64,000 nt of DNA from Massilia sp. PAMC28688 (lineage in GTDB: Bacteria; Pseudomonadota; Gammaproteobacteria; Burkholderiales; Burkholderiaceae_D): the NCBI RefSeq assembly GCF_019443445.1, contig NZ_CP080378.1, positions 62,001 through 126,000 on the forward strand, in the 5' to 3' direction. The position numbers and the translations under genes were made by a program. Below the pieces are notes generated by a model that had not been told where the DNA came from, did no database searches, and saw only the letters and a program-made list of their open reading frames with translations. Below are positions 38,719-48,007 of this stretch, piece by piece; within the stretch, counting starts at the first letter, position 1; each line of letters opens with the position of its first letter.

Positions 38719-39433
38719 ACCGATGCTCAAACTGTCCGGCGTGCATACGCACATCGGCGAATATCATATTTTGCAAGGCGTGGACCTGGTGGTGCCGCAC
38801 GGTGGCATGTCGGTGCTCCTGGGCCGCAACGGGGCCGGCAAGACCACCACCCTGCGCACCATCATGGGTCTGTGGAAGGCCAGCGCCGGCAGCGTGGCAT
38901 TTGATGGCCGCGAAATTGGCGCCATGGCCACGCCCGACATCGCGCAGGCCGGCATTGCCTACGTGCCCGAGTCCATGGCCGTGTTTTCCGACCTGACCGT
39001 GCGCGAAAACCTGTACCTGGCCGCGCGCAGCGGGCCGCTCGACGAGGCGCGCGTCGAGTGGATTTTTGGCTTTTTCCCGGCCCTGAAAAAATTCTGGCAC
39101 TACCCGGCCGGGAATCTGTCCGGCGGACAGAAACAAATGGTGGCCATCGCGCGCGCCATCGTGGAGCCGCGCAAGCTGCTGCTCATCGACGAGCCGACCA
39201 AGGGCCTGTCGCCCGCCATCATCCAGAGCCTGATCGCCGCCTTCCAGGAACTCAAGGCCACCACCACCATCGTGCTGGTGGAACAGAACTTCAGCTTTGT
39301 GAAGTCGCTCGGCGACACCGTCGCCGTGATGGATGACGGCCGCATTGTCCATGCCGGCGCCATGCGCGAGCTGGTGGACGACCAGGACCTGCAACACCGC
39401 CTGCTCGGGCTCTCGCTCGACGCGCATCAATAA
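38711..39433 (+). CDS. ABC transporter ATP-binding protein (LivF type)
   Basis: The 240-residue second ATPase has Walker A GRNGAGKTTT, LivF-type VPESMAVFSDLTVRENL, signature LSGGQKQMVAIARA and Walker B LLLIDEPTKGLSP. It pairs with the LivG-type subunit. Confidence 0.94.
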   Translation: MPEPMLKLSGVHTHIGEYHILQGVDLVVPHGGMSVLLGRNGAGKTTTLRTIMGLWKASAGSVAFDGREIGAMATPDIAQAGIAYVPESMAVFSDLTVRENLYLAARSGPLDEARVEWIFGFFPALKKFWHYPAGNLSGGQKQMVAIARAIVEPRKLLLIDEPTKGLSPAIIQSLIAAFQELKATTTIVLVEQNFSFVKSLGDTVAVMDDGRIVHAGAMRELVDDQDLQHRLLGLSLDAHQ

Positions 39434-39445
39434 CAGGACGCCCCC

Positions 39446-40492
39446 GTGAATCTCCATACACCCCCTGCCATCGCCAACGTGGTGCCGCCCGCGCCGCCCG
39501 AGACCGCCCTCCCCGCCGCGCCGCGCGACTGGGCACCCTTGCTGCTGGTACCGGCACTCATGCTCATCACGCTGCCCCTGGTGGCAGACTTCCCCACCTG
39601 GATCACGCTCACCGTGGCCGGGCTGGCAATGGGCATGATGATCTTCCTGATGGCCAGCGGCCTGACGCTGGTGTTCGGCCTCATGGACGTGCTCAACTTC
39701 GGCCACGGCGCCTTTGTTGCGGTCGGCGCCTATGCCGCTACCATGGTGCTCATACCCATGCAGGCGTCGCTGGAGGTCGATTCGCTCATGCTCAACCTGG
39801 GCGTTCTGGCCCTGGCGATCACGGTGGCCATGGTGGTGACGGCGCTGCTGGGCTGGGCCTTCGAGCGCATCATCATCGCGCCCGTCTACGGCCAGCATCT
39901 GAAGCAGATCCTCATCACCATGGGCGGCATGATCGTGGCCGAGCAGCTCATTAACGTCATCTGGGGCGCGGAGCAGATTCCGCTGCCGCTGCCTACCGCC
40001 CTGCGCGGCGCCATCATCGTGGGCGACGCCGCGATTGAAAAATACCGGCTGGTGGCGGTGGTGATCGGCCTGGTGGTGTTTGTCGGCATGTCGCTGATCC
40101 TCAACCGCACCAAGCTTGGCCTGTTGATCCGCGCCGGGGTCGAGAACCGCGAAATGGTCGAAGCGATGGGCTACCGCATCCGGCGCCTGTTCGTGGCGGT
40201 ATTCGCGGCCGGTTCGGCGCTCGCCGGCCTGGGCGGCGTGATGTGGGGCCTGTACAAGGAAACCCTGACCGCCGGCATCGGCGCCGAAATCGTGGTCATG
40301 ATGTTCGTGGTGATCATCATCGGCGGCCTCGGTTCGCTGGGCGGCTGCTTCATCGGCGCGCTGCTGGTGGCCATGGTGGGCAACTACGCCGGCTTCCTGG
40401 CGCCCAAGGTGGCGCTGGTGTCGAACATCGGCGTCATGATGCTGATCCTGCTCTGGCGCCCTGCCGGAATGTATTCCAACCTGCGCCGCTAA
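39446..40492 (+). CDS. Branched-chain amino acid-type ABC transporter permease (LivH type)
   Basis: The 348-residue inner-membrane permease has eight or nine hydrophobic segments. FGLMDVLNFGHGAFVAVGAY is typical of LivH and ENREMVEAMGYRIRRLFVAVFA is the EAA-like ATPase-contact loop. The N-terminal 35 residues are Pro/Ala-rich and extend beyond the family norm. Fourth gene of the transporter operon. Confidence 0.93.
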   Translation: MNLHTPPAIANVVPPAPPETALPAAPRDWAPLLLVPALMLITLPLVADFPTWITLTVAGLAMGMMIFLMASGLTLVFGLMDVLNFGHGAFVAVGAYAATMVLIPMQASLEVDSLMLNLGVLALAITVAMVVTALLGWAFERIIIAPVYGQHLKQILITMGGMIVAEQLINVIWGAEQIPLPLPTALRGAIIVGDAAIEKYRLVAVVIGLVVFVGMSLILNRTKLGLLIRAGVENREMVEAMGYRIRRLFVAVFAAGSALAGLGGVMWGLYKETLTAGIGAEIVVMMFVVIIIGGLGSLGGCFIGALLVAMVGNYAGFLAPKVALVSNIGVMMLILLWRPAGMYSNLRR

Positions 40493-40501
40493 GGACGCCC
40501 C

Positions 40502-41590
40502 ATGCTCACCCGCCTCCTCTCCGGCGATTCGCCGCGCAGCCGCAGCCTGTCGATCGTCCTGCTGCTGATTTTCCTTGGCCTGGCACTGGCGCCGTTCATC
40601 ACCACCGGCGCGCGGCCGATCAATACCGCCGCCACCATCTGCATCTATATCGTGCTGGTGGCGTCCTATGACCTGCTGCTCGGTTATACCGGCATCGTCT
40701 CGTTCGCCCACACCATGTTCTTCGGCATCGGCGCCTATGGCGTGGGCCTGGGACTGGCCAGCGTGGAGGAGCCGACATGGACTGCATTGTTTTCGGGCCT
40801 CCTGATTGCCATTGCCGTGGCGCTGGTGCTGGCACTGGTGGTGGGCCTGTTCGCCCTGCGCGTGCGCGCCATTTTTTACTCCATGATCACGCTGGCAGTG
40901 GCGTCCTCGTTCGCCGTGCTCGCGTCGCAGCTGTCCGATTTCACCGGCGGCGAGGATGGCAAGACCTTCAGCGTGCCGGAGCTGCTCTCGCCCGGCTTCA
41001 CGCTGATGGAAGGCGAGTGGTTTGGCCGCGCGCTCGACGGCAAGCTGCTCACCTACTACATCGTCTTCGCCGGCTGCCTGCTGCTGTTCCTGTTCCTGCT
41101 ACGGCTGGTCAATTCGCCCTTTGGGCGTGTGCTGCAGGCCATCCGCGAAAATGAATTCCGGGCCGAGGCGCTGGGCTACCGCACGGTGTTGTACCGCATC
41201 TGGGCCAACTGCCTGGCCGCGCTGGTGGCCTGCCTGGCAGGTGCGCTGATGGCACTGTGGCTGCGCTACGTGGGCCCCAAGACCATGCTCGGCTTCGAAG
41301 TGATGACCGACATCCTGCTCATTGTCGTCATCGGGGGCATGGGCACCATGTATGGTTCGGTGATCGGCGCCACGCTCTTCATCATCGCCCAGAATTACCT
41401 CAAGTCGCTCATGGCCCAGGGCTCCAGCGCGCTCGAAGGCGTGCCGGTGCTGGCCCAGGCGCTGCATCCGGATCGGTGGATGCTGTGGCTTGGCGTGCTG
41501 TTTGTACTGTCGATTTACTTCTTCCCGCTGGGGATCGTCGGCAAACTGCGCATGCTGAAACTGCGCCGAACGCAGGCCACGGGCGCCTGA
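40502..41590 (+). CDS. Branched-chain amino acid-type ABC transporter permease (LivM type)
   Basis: The 362-residue partner permease has LLLGYTGIVSFAHTMFFGIG, the LivM counterpart of the LivH motif, and the coupling loop FGRVLQAIRENEFRAEALGY. Begins 9 nt after the LivH-type gene and ends the operon. Confidence 0.93.
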   Translation: MLTRLLSGDSPRSRSLSIVLLLIFLGLALAPFITTGARPINTAATICIYIVLVASYDLLLGYTGIVSFAHTMFFGIGAYGVGLGLASVEEPTWTALFSGLLIAIAVALVLALVVGLFALRVRAIFYSMITLAVASSFAVLASQLSDFTGGEDGKTFSVPELLSPGFTLMEGEWFGRALDGKLLTYYIVFAGCLLLFLFLLRLVNSPFGRVLQAIRENEFRAEALGYRTVLYRIWANCLAALVACLAGALMALWLRYVGPKTMLGFEVMTDILLIVVIGGMGTMYGSVIGATLFIIAQNYLKSLMAQGSSALEGVPVLAQALHPDRWMLWLGVLFVLSIYFFPLGIVGKLRMLKLRRTQATGA

Positions 41591-41603
41591 TCGCCGTGGC
41601 TTG

Positions 41604-41766
41604 CTAGTGTCCTGAGTTATAAATACGTTGATTAAATGCGGCGACAATCGCCCCAATACCGCTTCACAAATGCTCGCAAGGCCTCGGCCTTGCTGTGCTT
41701 TGTTCATTGTCTTGGGTCGATTTCGCCACATTGATAATTCCACGAATTTCCAGCTCAGGACACTAG
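41604..41766. mobile_element. MITE-like element, 163 bp, 13-bp terminal inverted repeats
   Basis: CTAGTGTCCTGAG (41604-41616) and its exact complement CTCAGGACACTAG (41754-41766) bound 137 bp without any gene. The ends can be read as GTGTCCTGAG flanked by TA on both sides, the pattern of IS630/Tc1-type elements that duplicate TA. It has no transposase, so it would need one supplied elsewhere. The right end supplies the stop codon of the minus-strand lipoprotein gene. Confidence 0.65.
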
Positions 41767-42377
41767 CCGCCGGCCGGCACGCTGCATGGCATGCCGGCGC
41801 GGCGCGCCGGATTGCCCGGATCGGCCCGTTCGACGAAGAAGTTGTAGACCTCAGACACCCCGGTTGTCGCACCCCAGTTACGCGCAGTGGCCCGCAATGC
41901 ACCCCGGTTGGCACCATTGAATTCATACACGGTCAACAAGGTGACGGTATCGTAGGCCTTGGCCGTGCTGAATCGCACCTGCGTTACCGCACTGCCCGGC
42001 TGTTTGCCGGGGTTGGGGAAGGTCATGCCGGAGACGGTCTGTGTCGTTTCGGCAGGCCCGGGAATGGCGATAATGTCGCCCGGATTGGCGCGCGCTGCCA
42101 GTGCACCAAAAAACGCGGAAGGGCCGATGACAATGGATCGCACCCCGCCCTTGTCGGCGACATTGGCCACCACACCAAAGGGGCTGTTGACATAGACGCA
42201 GCGCCCGGCTGCGACGGAAGTCGTAGTCTCCACTTCGCTCATGGGCGTGGTCAGGCCGGGGGCGTGGTAATGGATGCGAAAGCGCAGCTTTGCGGGGGTG
42301 GTGTCGGCCGTGTCGGGCATGGTTTGGCAGCCAGTCATCCATAGCACGGTACAGAGCAGCGATGCGGTCAGTTTCAT
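41763..42377 (-). CDS. Lipoprotein of unknown function
   Basis: The 204-residue protein has a lipoprotein signal (MKLTASLLCTVLWMTGC; lipobox WMTG-C). The mature part is probably beta-rich with a central IVIGPSAFFGALAARANPGD. I do not recognise a family. GGAGG lies 6 nt before the ATG. The stop TAG falls in the terminal repeat of the MITE-like element, so the original C-terminus may have been replaced or cut. Confidence 0.65.
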   Translation of the reverse strand: MKLTASLLCTVLWMTGCQTMPDTADTTPAKLRFRIHYHAPGLTTPMSEVETTTSVAAGRCVYVNSPFGVVANVADKGGVRSIVIGPSAFFGALAARANPGDIIAIPGPAETTQTVSGMTFPNPGKQPGSAVTQVRFSTAKAYDTVTLLTVYEFNGANRGALRATARNWGATTGVSEVYNFFVERADPGNPARRAGMPCSVPAGG

Positions 42378-42498
42378 ATGAACCTCCGGTACGGTCGAAC
42401 TCGTCACTCAGTATCGGAATAATTCACTGCACCGTAAATACATATTATTACTTTTTCGATATCGCTCACCCCGGCGGCAGGTGAAGGTGGCGCGGCAT

Positions 42499-42933
42499 TT
42501 ACACATAGCGTTCAGCCACCCGCACCAGAACAGGTATCAGCTGTCCGATAAACACAATGCAGGCGACCCACGTGACGGTCGCGGCGCGGGAATCTGCAAT
42601 GGCCGCGCGGTTCTCTGCCTGCATGGTTTTCATATCGGCTCGCAGGCTCCAGACATCCTCCCTGGCCTGCAGGCGGTGCTCAGCGAAACGGGCATCGATC
42701 ATTGCCTGCTGCTCCACAAAACCTGCCTTGGTGGCTTCGCGCAATTGGGTCAATTCTCCTTTCAATTCTTGCCGCACCTCTGCAAGTTCTTGCTTGGTAA
42801 CCATATTAGCCATGGACGCATGAATTACCCCGAGTTCATGCCAGATACTGCGCAACTCTTTTGCCACATCGGTATCGTGCCCGTCGAGGTCCTTGCCGGA
42901 ATTTGGCGGTAGATCGTTTCTTTGCACAGACAT
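42499..42933 (-). CDS. Coiled-coil protein with C-terminal membrane helix, unknown function
   Basis: The 144-residue protein has a long heptad-rich helix (about 45-115, KQELAEVRQELKGELTQLRE) and one C-terminal transmembrane segment (VTWVACIVFIGQLIPVLV). The layout is like small tail-anchored coiled-coil proteins. No family recognised. The 42934-43087 stretch upstream holds nothing I can support. Confidence 0.6.
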   Translation of the reverse strand: MSVQRNDLPPNSGKDLDGHDTDVAKELRSIWHELGVIHASMANMVTKQELAEVRQELKGELTQLREATKAGFVEQQAMIDARFAEHRLQAREDVWSLRADMKTMQAENRAAIADSRAATVTWVACIVFIGQLIPVLVRVAERYV

Positions 42934-43087
42934 AGGTCACCTATATTAAGAAAATGCCGACTGACGAAAGACGCTTTAAAACAAGCAGCGCCCGCCTTTT
43001 CACCTTCCATAGTTAGACCTTCCAAGTACGCCACCGTTCACATAAATCGGCGTCAAAACGGCTCGCCCCAAAGCCTCAGGCGAAAAA

Positions 43088-43113
43088 AAACCGGGTATCT
43101 GACAACCCGGTTT
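43088..43113 (-). terminator. Terminator after ppa
   Basis: AAACCGGGT / ACCCGGTTT, 9-bp stem with an 8-nt loop. On the minus strand it is followed by an eight-base A run read as U. Lies 23 nt past the ppa stop. Confidence 0.8.
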
Positions 43114-43136
43114 CTTGCAGCCAGCCTCGCGGCTGT

Positions 43137-43676
43137 TTATTTGTTTTCAGCTTTCTTGAAAGCTGCCACGCCATTGACGATTTCCGCTTTCGCTTCTTCC
43201 GGGCCGAACCAGCCTTCGATCTTGACCCACTTGCCTGGCTCCAGATCCTTGTAATGCTCGAAGAAGTGCTGGATCTGCTGCAGGCGCAAGTCCTGCAGGT
43301 CTTCCGGCTTTTGCCAGTGCTTGTAGATCGGCAGGATCTTGTCTACCGGGACTGCCAGGATCTTGGCATCGCCGCCGGCTTCGTCGGTCATCTTCAGGAT
43401 GCCGATGGCGCGGCAGCGTACCACCACGCCAGGAATCAGCGGGAACGGCGTGATCACCAGCACGTCGCATGGGTCGCCGTCGTCCGACAGGGTATTTGGC
43501 ACGTAGCCGTAATTGCACGGATAGTGCATCGCGGTGCCCATGAAACGGTCGACGAAAATCGCGCCCGACTCCTTGTCCACTTCGTACTTGATCGGATCGG
43601 CATTCATCGGAATTTCGATGATGACGTTGAAATCGTTAGGCACGTCGCGGCCGGCGGAGACTTTATTCAAACTCAT
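43137..43676 (-). CDS. ppa: Inorganic pyrophosphatase
   Basis: The 179-residue family I pyrophosphatase hydrolyses PPi to two phosphates and pulls biosynthetic reactions forward. Metal- and substrate-binding motifs are present: [35 protein letters not shown] and [11 protein letters not shown]. Normal length. Has its own terminator. Confidence 0.96.
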   Translation of the reverse strand: MSLNKVSAGRDVPNDFNVIIEIPMNADPIKYEVDKESGAIFVDRFMGTAMHYPCNYGYVPNTLSDDGDPCDVLVITPFPLIPGVVVRCRAIGILKMTDEAGGDAKILAVPVDKILPIYKHWQKPEDLQDLRLQQIQHFFEHYKDLEPGKWVKIEGWFGPEEAKAEIVNGVAAFKKAENK

Positions 43677-43766
43677 GGGAATTCCTTAGATACGGATTTT
43701 AAAGATGCGTGATTATAGCGAAAATTACATTGCGATTGGTGCGCCGCAACAACGGCACCCCGGTAT

Positions 43767-44963
43767 TTAGAGAACGCTGGCCAGGGCGCACTGGCGGAAA
43801 TGGGCACTGGCCTCTTCCTGCTGGCCCAGCGCTTCATGCATCTGCGCCAGCTTCAGGTGAGCTTCGCGCACCATGCGCGGCTCGGTCGCGTCGGACAAGG
43901 CCTGCTCCAGGTAGCGCTGCGCCTTGCCCCACAATTTCTGCTTCAGGCACAGGGAACCGAGGGTCAGCGCCAGCTCGGCATCGTTGGGGCGCTGGCGAAT
44001 CCAGGCCTCGCAGTATTCGATCTGGGCCAGCAGCGATGGTGAACCGGCCGGTCCCGCCGTTTCGCGATAGGCCCGCACTACCCGGTCGTCCCACTCCACC
44101 CGCAGCGCTTCCTCGGCCGTGGCGCGCGCTTCGTCATGCAGCCCCCGGGCATTGAGCGCCGTGGCGGCGCGCGCGGCGATGTAAGGCTTGACGCGGTCGG
44201 CGCTCGGAATGGTCGCCCACACGCGCTGGATCGATTCGGCATCGTGCGAACTGTCGGTGAGCATGGCTTCATAGGCCAGTTCGCGCAGCCGCGCCGACAG
44301 CGCCGGGTGCAGCGCCTTGTGCTTGTCGAGCGAGCGCACCAGACGCAGCACCTCTGGCCAGTTCTTGGCCTGCTGGTGCGCCTTCATGGACCACTGCAGC
44401 GCATGAATGTGACGCTGGCCGCTGGCATTGAGTTCGGCCACCGCTTCCAGTGCCGCTTCCGGCTGATGGTCGTCCACCAGCAGTTCGGTGGTGGTCATCA
44501 GACGCGCCGTCTTGAGCGCGGGGTCATTGACCACGCCGGCCAGCCAGTTGTCGCGCCGGGCCGACTGGCGCATGCGGTGTGCGGCGCGCGCGCCGATCAG
44601 CGCGGCCAGGCCGGCGTTCTCGGGCAGTTCAGCCGCGCGCATGGCCGCCTTTTCGGCGTGCCCGAAACGGCCCTCGAACAAGGCCTTGAGCGCGTCGCGC
44701 AAACCCTTGTTGCCGTCGCGTTCACGCTTGCGCTGGCGATAGGCCGCCACTTTCGCCGGCATGGACACGGTGGCCCGCAGGGCGCGCAGCAAGCCGTATA
44801 TGAACGTGAACAGCAGTATCGTCAACAGCACGAACAGGTTCAGCGACATGTCGACCCGGTACGGCGGGTAGAACAGCACCACGTTGCCGGGATTGTATTC
44901 CGCCGTCACCGCCAGCGAGATGGCGACCGCCATCAGGAGCACCAACCAGATAAGTACGCGCAT
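43767..44963 (-). CDS. hemY: Heme biosynthesis HemY-like protein
   Basis: The 398-residue inner-membrane protein has two N-terminal helices (IWLVLLMAVAISLAVTAEYN and LNLFVLLTILLFTFIYGLL) and a long TPR-like helical periplasmic or cytoplasmic part. This is the HemY of the hemCDXY operon, not the protoporphyrinogen oxidase of the same name. Its exact role in heme synthesis is not known. It starts 2 nt after hemX ends. Confidence 0.9.
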   Translation of the reverse strand: MRVLIWLVLLMAVAISLAVTAEYNPGNVVLFYPPYRVDMSLNLFVLLTILLFTFIYGLLRALRATVSMPAKVAAYRQRKRERDGNKGLRDALKALFEGRFGHAEKAAMRAAELPENAGLAALIGARAAHRMRQSARRDNWLAGVVNDPALKTARLMTTTELLVDDHQPEAALEAVAELNASGQRHIHALQWSMKAHQQAKNWPEVLRLVRSLDKHKALHPALSARLRELAYEAMLTDSSHDAESIQRVWATIPSADRVKPYIAARAATALNARGLHDEARATAEEALRVEWDDRVVRAYRETAGPAGSPSLLAQIEYCEAWIRQRPNDAELALTLGSLCLKQKLWGKAQRYLEQALSDATEPRMVREAHLKLAQMHEALGQQEEASAHFRQCALASVL

Positions 44964-44965
44964 GG

Positions 44966-46102
44966 TCAGGGCTTCGACTTGTAGTTGCGCACGGCATTGA
45001 GGCTGTCGGCCAGCGACGGCATCTCGATCGCCACATTATTGGCCTGCACCTGGCGCAGCAGCGCCTGCACGCTCTGGGTGTGCGCCGCGCGCGTGTCGAA
45101 GTAGCGAGTCAGCGCCAGCTGCGCCGATTCGAGGTCGGCCCGAAACGCCGCTTCGTTGCGCGACAAGAGCGCCAGGCGGGCATTCAGCAAGCGCAGCTTC
45201 AGGTTCTCGCGCAGGAAATAGGTCTGCTCTGGCGAAATCATGAGCGCTTCCGGCGTATCGACCTTGCGCACCCGGATCAGCTGACGCAACTCGTCCCACA
45301 GTTCGGAAATCCAGGCATTCCAGGTCGCGCGTGCCCGTGCCATATAGCCTTCGTTCACGGCCACCACAGGCGCCGCGGGGGCGGTCCCCTTGGCGATGGC
45401 GTCGGTGCCGCGAGCGCGCTGCGGCCGGGCCGGCAGCACCGGCTTTTCGTCCGACAGCAGCGGCAGCGTGTCGACCTGGGCGATCGCATTGTCGATGCGC
45501 AGGGCCACGCCCACCAGGTCCAGCGCCGGCAGCGCCTGCAGCTTTTCGATATCGCGCGCAATGGCGCGCCGGATGGTGATGAATTGCGGCGTGTCCGACC
45601 GCGACAGCGAGCGATCGGCGTTTTGCAGCGCGATCAGCGCGCCGCGCACATTGCCTGCCAGCTGCAGCTGCTGGCTCGCCGTGGCCAGCACCTGCTCGAT
45701 TTCGGCCAGCGCCCATTCATCGCGGTTCTTGGACAGGTCCTGGTACAGCTGTTCCAGGGCCAGCTGCTGGCTCTGCGCTTCGAGCTGGCGGTTGTCGAGT
45801 ACCGTGAGCTTGGCCTGCAGGTCGCGCGTGAGGTCCTGCACCGAGCGCATGGTCGCTGCCGTCTCCGTATTGACCACTTCCGCCTTTTGCAGGCGATTGG
45901 CCACCTCGATGCGCAGCTTTTGCAGCGAATTGCGGGTTGACCAGGCATGGGCCGCCAGCAGCAGCGCAATGACGATGACGGCAACCGTCATGGGCCGCTG
46001 CAAGATGTCGGTCATGGTGGCCGGCGCCGCGGCGTTCACGTACGGCGGCGCAGTGCCGGCCGGCTTCGAATTGTGGTCAGGTAAAGTAGGCAAATCGTTC
46101 AT
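44966..46102 (-). CDS. hemX: HemX-like uroporphyrinogen-III C-methyltransferase family protein
   Basis: The 378-residue protein has one membrane helix (MTVAVIVIALLLAAHAW, about 38-54) and a long coiled-coil C-terminal domain (LRIEVANRLQKAEVVNTE, YWNAWISELWDELRQL-type segment). Despite the family name it lacks the SAM-binding methyltransferase fold, so a structural or regulatory role is more likely. Start overlaps the hemD stop by 4 nt. Confidence 0.9.
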   Translation of the reverse strand: MNDLPTLPDHNSKPAGTAPPYVNAAAPATMTDILQRPMTVAVIVIALLLAAHAWSTRNSLQKLRIEVANRLQKAEVVNTETAATMRSVQDLTRDLQAKLTVLDNRQLEAQSQQLALEQLYQDLSKNRDEWALAEIEQVLATASQQLQLAGNVRGALIALQNADRSLSRSDTPQFITIRRAIARDIEKLQALPALDLVGVALRIDNAIAQVDTLPLLSDEKPVLPARPQRARGTDAIAKGTAPAAPVVAVNEGYMARARATWNAWISELWDELRQLIRVRKVDTPEALMISPEQTYFLRENLKLRLLNARLALLSRNEAAFRADLESAQLALTRYFDTRAAHTQSVQALLRQVQANNVAIEMPSLADSLNAVRNYKSKP

Positions 46103-46869
46103 GGTCGTGATTGTAACGCGGCAAGCAGACGTTCGTCGCCTGATCCACAGAGCGTGAGACGGGTCAGCCCCAGCGCGGCGGCTGTTTCGGCGATGCGGGC
46201 ATGGGGAACGATCAGGTGCTGCTGTTGCATTTTTACTACAGCGTCCGGCGAACCGAGCTCCCCCACCAGTGAGCGCAGGCCGCGCAAGGCTTCGGAACTG
46301 GTGATGATCCAGTCGTTTTCGCCCTCCAGCAGGCCGGCCAGCTGCGTGCGCAGCGCCGGGCTCATGGCCGGAACGCGGCGCCGGTACGCCGCCACCGTGG
46401 TGACGATGGCGCCGGCCGCGCGCAAGCCGTCGGCCATCAGTTCGCGACCACTTTCGCCGCGCACGATCAGCACTTCCTTGCCCGCCAGCGCAGTCAGGTC
46501 GAGCGACTGCAGCAGGTTTTCCGAATCGCTGCGCGCCGGGTCGCGCGGACTGACGATGCGGGCATTGCCGTCGTCAAGACCGTGGCGGGCCAGCGCCGCG
46601 CGGCTGCCCTCTCCCAGCACCGCCAGCGTGACGGCGCGCGGCCAGTGGGCAATGTGGGCAAACGCGGCGTCAATGGCGTTGGGCGACACAAAGGCCACCA
46701 TCGCATAGCGCGCCAGCTGCGCCAGCTGCGCCGTCAGCTCGCTCTGGTCGGGCAAGGGCGAAATCTCGAGCAGCGGCAGCAGCACCACCTCGCGCCCGAG
46801 GGCGGCCACCTGCTGCGCCAGGGCGCCGGCCTGGGCGCGCGGGCGCGTGATGATGACCGCGTCAGGCAT
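46099..46869 (-). CDS. hemD: Uroporphyrinogen-III synthase
   Basis: The 256-residue enzyme cyclises hydroxymethylbilane to uroporphyrinogen III with D-ring inversion. Begins [47 protein letters not shown] and [13 protein letters not shown] are typical. ATG 46869 is chosen because it overlaps the hemC stop by 8 nt and begins at the family N-terminus. Confidence 0.94.
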   Translation of the reverse strand: MPDAVIITRPRAQAGALAQQVAALGREVVLLPLLEISPLPDQSELTAQLAQLARYAMVAFVSPNAIDAAFAHIAHWPRAVTLAVLGEGSRAALARHGLDDGNARIVSPRDPARSDSENLLQSLDLTALAGKEVLIVRGESGRELMADGLRAAGAIVTTVAAYRRRVPAMSPALRTQLAGLLEGENDWIITSSEALRGLRSLVGELGSPDAVVKMQQQHLIVPHARIAETAAALGLTRLTLCGSGDERLLAALQSRP

Positions 46870-47848
46870 CGCCCGCGCCGGCCTCCACCTTGCATGCGGC
46901 CAGGATGGCACTGGCATCCTGGTCGGCCAGCAGTTGCGAGACCTGTTCGCCCAGCGCTTCGGGCGCGCCGGCAGGACCTGTCAGTTCGGCGCTGGCCATG
47001 CGACTGCCGTCCGGCGTGGCCACCATGGCGCGCAGGCGCATCTGGCCGCCATCGACCGTGGCAAAGGCGGCCAGCGGAATCTGGCAGCTGCCGCCGAAGA
47101 CCTTGGACACCTTGCGCTCGGCCGCGACGGCCTGGGCGGTGGCCAGGTGATTGAGCGGGGCCAGCACGGCGCGCAGGTCGACGCCGTCAGTGCGCTCGGA
47201 CAGGATCTCAATGGCCATGGCGCCCTGCCCTGCAGCCGGCAGGCTGGTTTCAGGCTCCAGCACGCTGCGTATGCGCTGCGGCAAGCCCAGACGCTTGAGG
47301 CCGGCGGCGGCCAGGATGATGGCGGCATACTCGCCGCGATCGAGCTTGCCCAGGCGCGTATCGAGATTGCCGCGCAGCGGCTGGATGACCAGGTGCGGAT
47401 AGCGCGCCGCGATCAGCGACTGGCGGCGCAGGCTGCTGGTGCCGACCACGGCGCCCGGAGGCAGGTCGGCCAGGCTGGCGTAATCATTGGAGACAAAGGC
47501 ATCGCGCGGGTCTTCGCGCTCCAGCACCGCGGCCAGCTCAAAGCCTTCCGGCAAGTCCATCGGCACGTCCTTGAGCGAATGCACGGCCAGGTCGGCCCGG
47601 CCTTCGGCCATGGCCACTTCCAGTTCCTTGACAAACAAGCCCTTGCCGCCCACCTTGGACAGGGCGCGGTCGAGGATCTGGTCGCCCCGCGTCGTCATGC
47701 CGAGTATCTCAATGCTGCACTGCGGATATAATAAAGCTAATCGCGCGCGTACGTGCTCGGCCTGCCACATGGCCAGGCGGCTCTCGCGGGAGGCAATTAT
47801 CAGCCGCGCGGGCTGCTGGACCGGCTTACCAGCCGACACGGCGGTCAT
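46862..47848 (-). CDS. hemC: Hydroxymethylbilane synthase (porphobilinogen deaminase)
   Basis: The 328-residue enzyme joins four porphobilinogens. [19 protein letters not shown] begins the conserved core, [11 protein letters not shown] and [11 protein letters not shown] bind substrate, and the dipyrromethane cofactor cysteine lies in [14 protein letters not shown] 47848 gives an 18-residue leader before the core; a longer in-frame start at 47902 exists and the true start is uncertain. First gene of hemC-hemD-hemX-hemY, divergent from ppc. Confidence 0.94.
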   Translation of the reverse strand: MTAVSAGKPVQQPARLIIASRESRLAMWQAEHVRARLALLYPQCSIEILGMTTRGDQILDRALSKVGGKGLFVKELEVAMAEGRADLAVHSLKDVPMDLPEGFELAAVLEREDPRDAFVSNDYASLADLPPGAVVGTSSLRRQSLIAARYPHLVIQPLRGNLDTRLGKLDRGEYAAIILAAAGLKRLGLPQRIRSVLEPETSLPAAGQGAMAIEILSERTDGVDLRAVLAPLNHLATAQAVAAERKVSKVFGGSCQIPLAAFATVDGGQMRLRAMVATPDGSRMASAELTGPAGAPEALGEQVSQLLADQDASAILAACKVEAGAGDA

Positions 47849-48007
47849 TTCAGTTGCATTCAAAACGGATTCTTTCACTGTCGTTAAACCGTAACCGGCC
47901 AAGCCTCAGTTATCGGTGCTTGCATAAGATCACAAATTTTATCATGCGCCCCCTTTGCAGAACCTGGCCATAAGCCTTTTTGCACCAACATTACATTCTG
48001 GTCAAAC

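Noticed and set aside
38663..40711. Long open frame opposite the ABC transporter genes
   Set aside because: Shadow of four well-defined genes; composition is typical of antisense in GC-rich DNA.
44966..46102. Active uroporphyrinogen-III methyltransferase
   Set aside because: Only the HemX membrane and coiled-coil parts are present; there is no SAM-binding motif.
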